Source: Desulfobulbus sp. | GTDB taxonomy: Bacteria; Desulfobacterota; Desulfobulbia; Desulfobulbales; Desulfobulbaceae | Assembly (NCBI GenBank): GCA_017998195.1 | Contig: JAGODN010000125.1 | Coordinates: 1-7,261, forward strand | DNA length: 7,261 nucleotides | Reading direction: 5' to 3' | In this document: positions 6,862-7,261 of the stretch, piece by piece | Position numbering within the stretch: position 1 is the stretch's first letter | Layout of the letters: every line of letters begins with the position of its first letter | The notes under the pieces: model-generated | Told to the model about the DNA's origin: nothing | Database searches by the model: none | What the model saw: the letters and a program-made list of their open reading frames with translations, nothing else | Position numbers and translations under genes: made by a program

Positions 6862-6898
6862 CCCGAAGGTCGGGCGATGGGCCGGCGCAACCGCCGAC
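6862..6898 (-). other. Two tandem small hairpins in the gap upstream of nifU
   Basis: The 79-base gap between the phosphohexomutase stop and nifU can fold a 7-bp stem with a 4-base loop (6881-6898, one G-U pair), then a 5-bp CCCGA/TCGGG stem with a 3-base loop (6862-6874). Neither is followed by a T run, so they do not look like an ordinary intrinsic terminator. They could mark a processing site, or fold by chance in GC-rich DNA. No convincing -35/-10 or -24/-12 promoter was found in the gap. Confidence 0.3.
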
Positions 6899-6908
6899 AG
6901 GTGCAACA

Positions 6909-7261
6909 TTATGGCAGGAGTCCTATTTCGGCAAGCATGGATTTCGCACTTTGCACGAGCATGGGGGTCTCGGCCGCGCTCCGTGCCTCCACGTAAAAGC
7001 GGACCTTGGGCTCGGTGCCGGACGGGCGGATCATGATCCACGAGCCGTCGTCGAGGAGCATCTTGCGGCCGTCGATGGTGATCACCTCGGCGATGGTGCG
7101 GGTGGCCTCGCCCACGCGCACGGTGCTGCCCGGGCCGTAGGCGGCCAGCCGGTTCAGGGTCTGCAGCAGTTCCGCGCCCTGCTGGCTGACGGTCACGCCG
7201 TCGCGGTCCGGGTAGTAATGGCCGAAGCGGTCCTCGATCTCGAGCAGGTAGTCGCCCAGGT
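6909..7261 (-). CDS. Phosphoglucomutase/phosphomannomutase family, C-terminal part (5' end cut by window)
   Basis: The frame stays open to the window edge, so only the last 116 residues are seen; the GTG at 7196 is internal, since the upstream codons (LGDYLLEIEDRFGHYYPDRDG) continue the protein. The visible part ends the third sugar-phosphate domain and contains domain IV, with MIRPSGTEPKVRFYVEA carrying the RPSGTEP phosphate-binding loop of alpha-D-phosphohexomutases. These enzymes interconvert hexose 1- and 6-phosphates for nucleotide-sugar and storage-glucan synthesis in the cytoplasm. The catalytic phosphoserine and the metal and sugar specificity loops are outside the window, so glucose, mannose or glucosamine specificity cannot be decided. 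It ends with TAA at 6909-6911, 79 bases before nifU on the same strand. Confidence 0.9.
   Translation of the reverse strand, partial: LGDYLLEIEDRFGHYYPDRDGVTVSQQGAELLQTLNRLAAYGPGSTVRVGEATRTIAEVITIDGRKMLLDDGSWIMIRPSGTEPKVRFYVEARSAAETPMLVQSAKSMLAEIGLLP

Noticed and set aside
1..7261. CRISPR arrays, tRNA/rRNA genes, insertion sequences or phage genes
   Set aside because: No regular repeats, transposase or integrase motifs, or RNA-gene signatures were seen. Nearly all sequence is accounted for by the listed coding regions.

Overview
This is a GC-rich window (about two-thirds G+C by eye) with dense, mostly minus-strand bacterial genes. The gene families suggest a Gram-negative anaerobe, most plausibly a deltaproteobacterium (Desulfobacterota, perhaps Desulfobulbales-like). 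The reasons are a three-domain NifU followed by a NifS, a flavin-dependent thymidylate synthase (ThyX), an LPS-core-type glycosyltransferase and a PilB/GspE-type ATPase. The taxonomic call is an inference from protein flavour, not from a search.

Layout from left to right. The 3' end of a plus-strand family 2 glycosyltransferase (1-591) converges, with a 7-base gap, on a minus-strand WaaE/KdtX-like glycosyltransferase (599-1387). That gene overlaps by ATGA the end of a 745-residue PilB/GspE-family ATPase (1384-3621), which carries an N-terminal MshEN-type domain and a C-terminal cyclic-nucleotide-binding domain. Upstream is a 183-base intergenic region. It holds a good sigma-70-type promoter whose 17-bp spacer contains ten consecutive T, and a G-run/C-rich stretch just behind thyX. 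Then, all on the minus strand, come thyX (3805-4737), an intrinsic terminator only 23 bases before the thyX start (4761-4795), nifS (4809-5993), nifU (5993-6829) and the 3' end of a phosphohexomutase gene (6909-7261).

Functional reading. The phosphohexomutase supplies sugar-phosphate precursors. NifU and NifS form a scaffold/sulfur-donor pair for Fe-S cluster assembly, coupled by a TGATG overlap; no nitrogenase gene is visible, so this may be the general Fe-S system. ThyX makes dTMP. The ATPase and the WaaE-like glycosyltransferase form a tight two-gene unit that appears to join a nucleotide-sensing motor ATPase to envelope glycan synthesis. This pair and its homopolymer-containing promoter are the most unusual part of the window. 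The rest is ordinary housekeeping sequence, although the terminator position ahead of thyX deserves a look.
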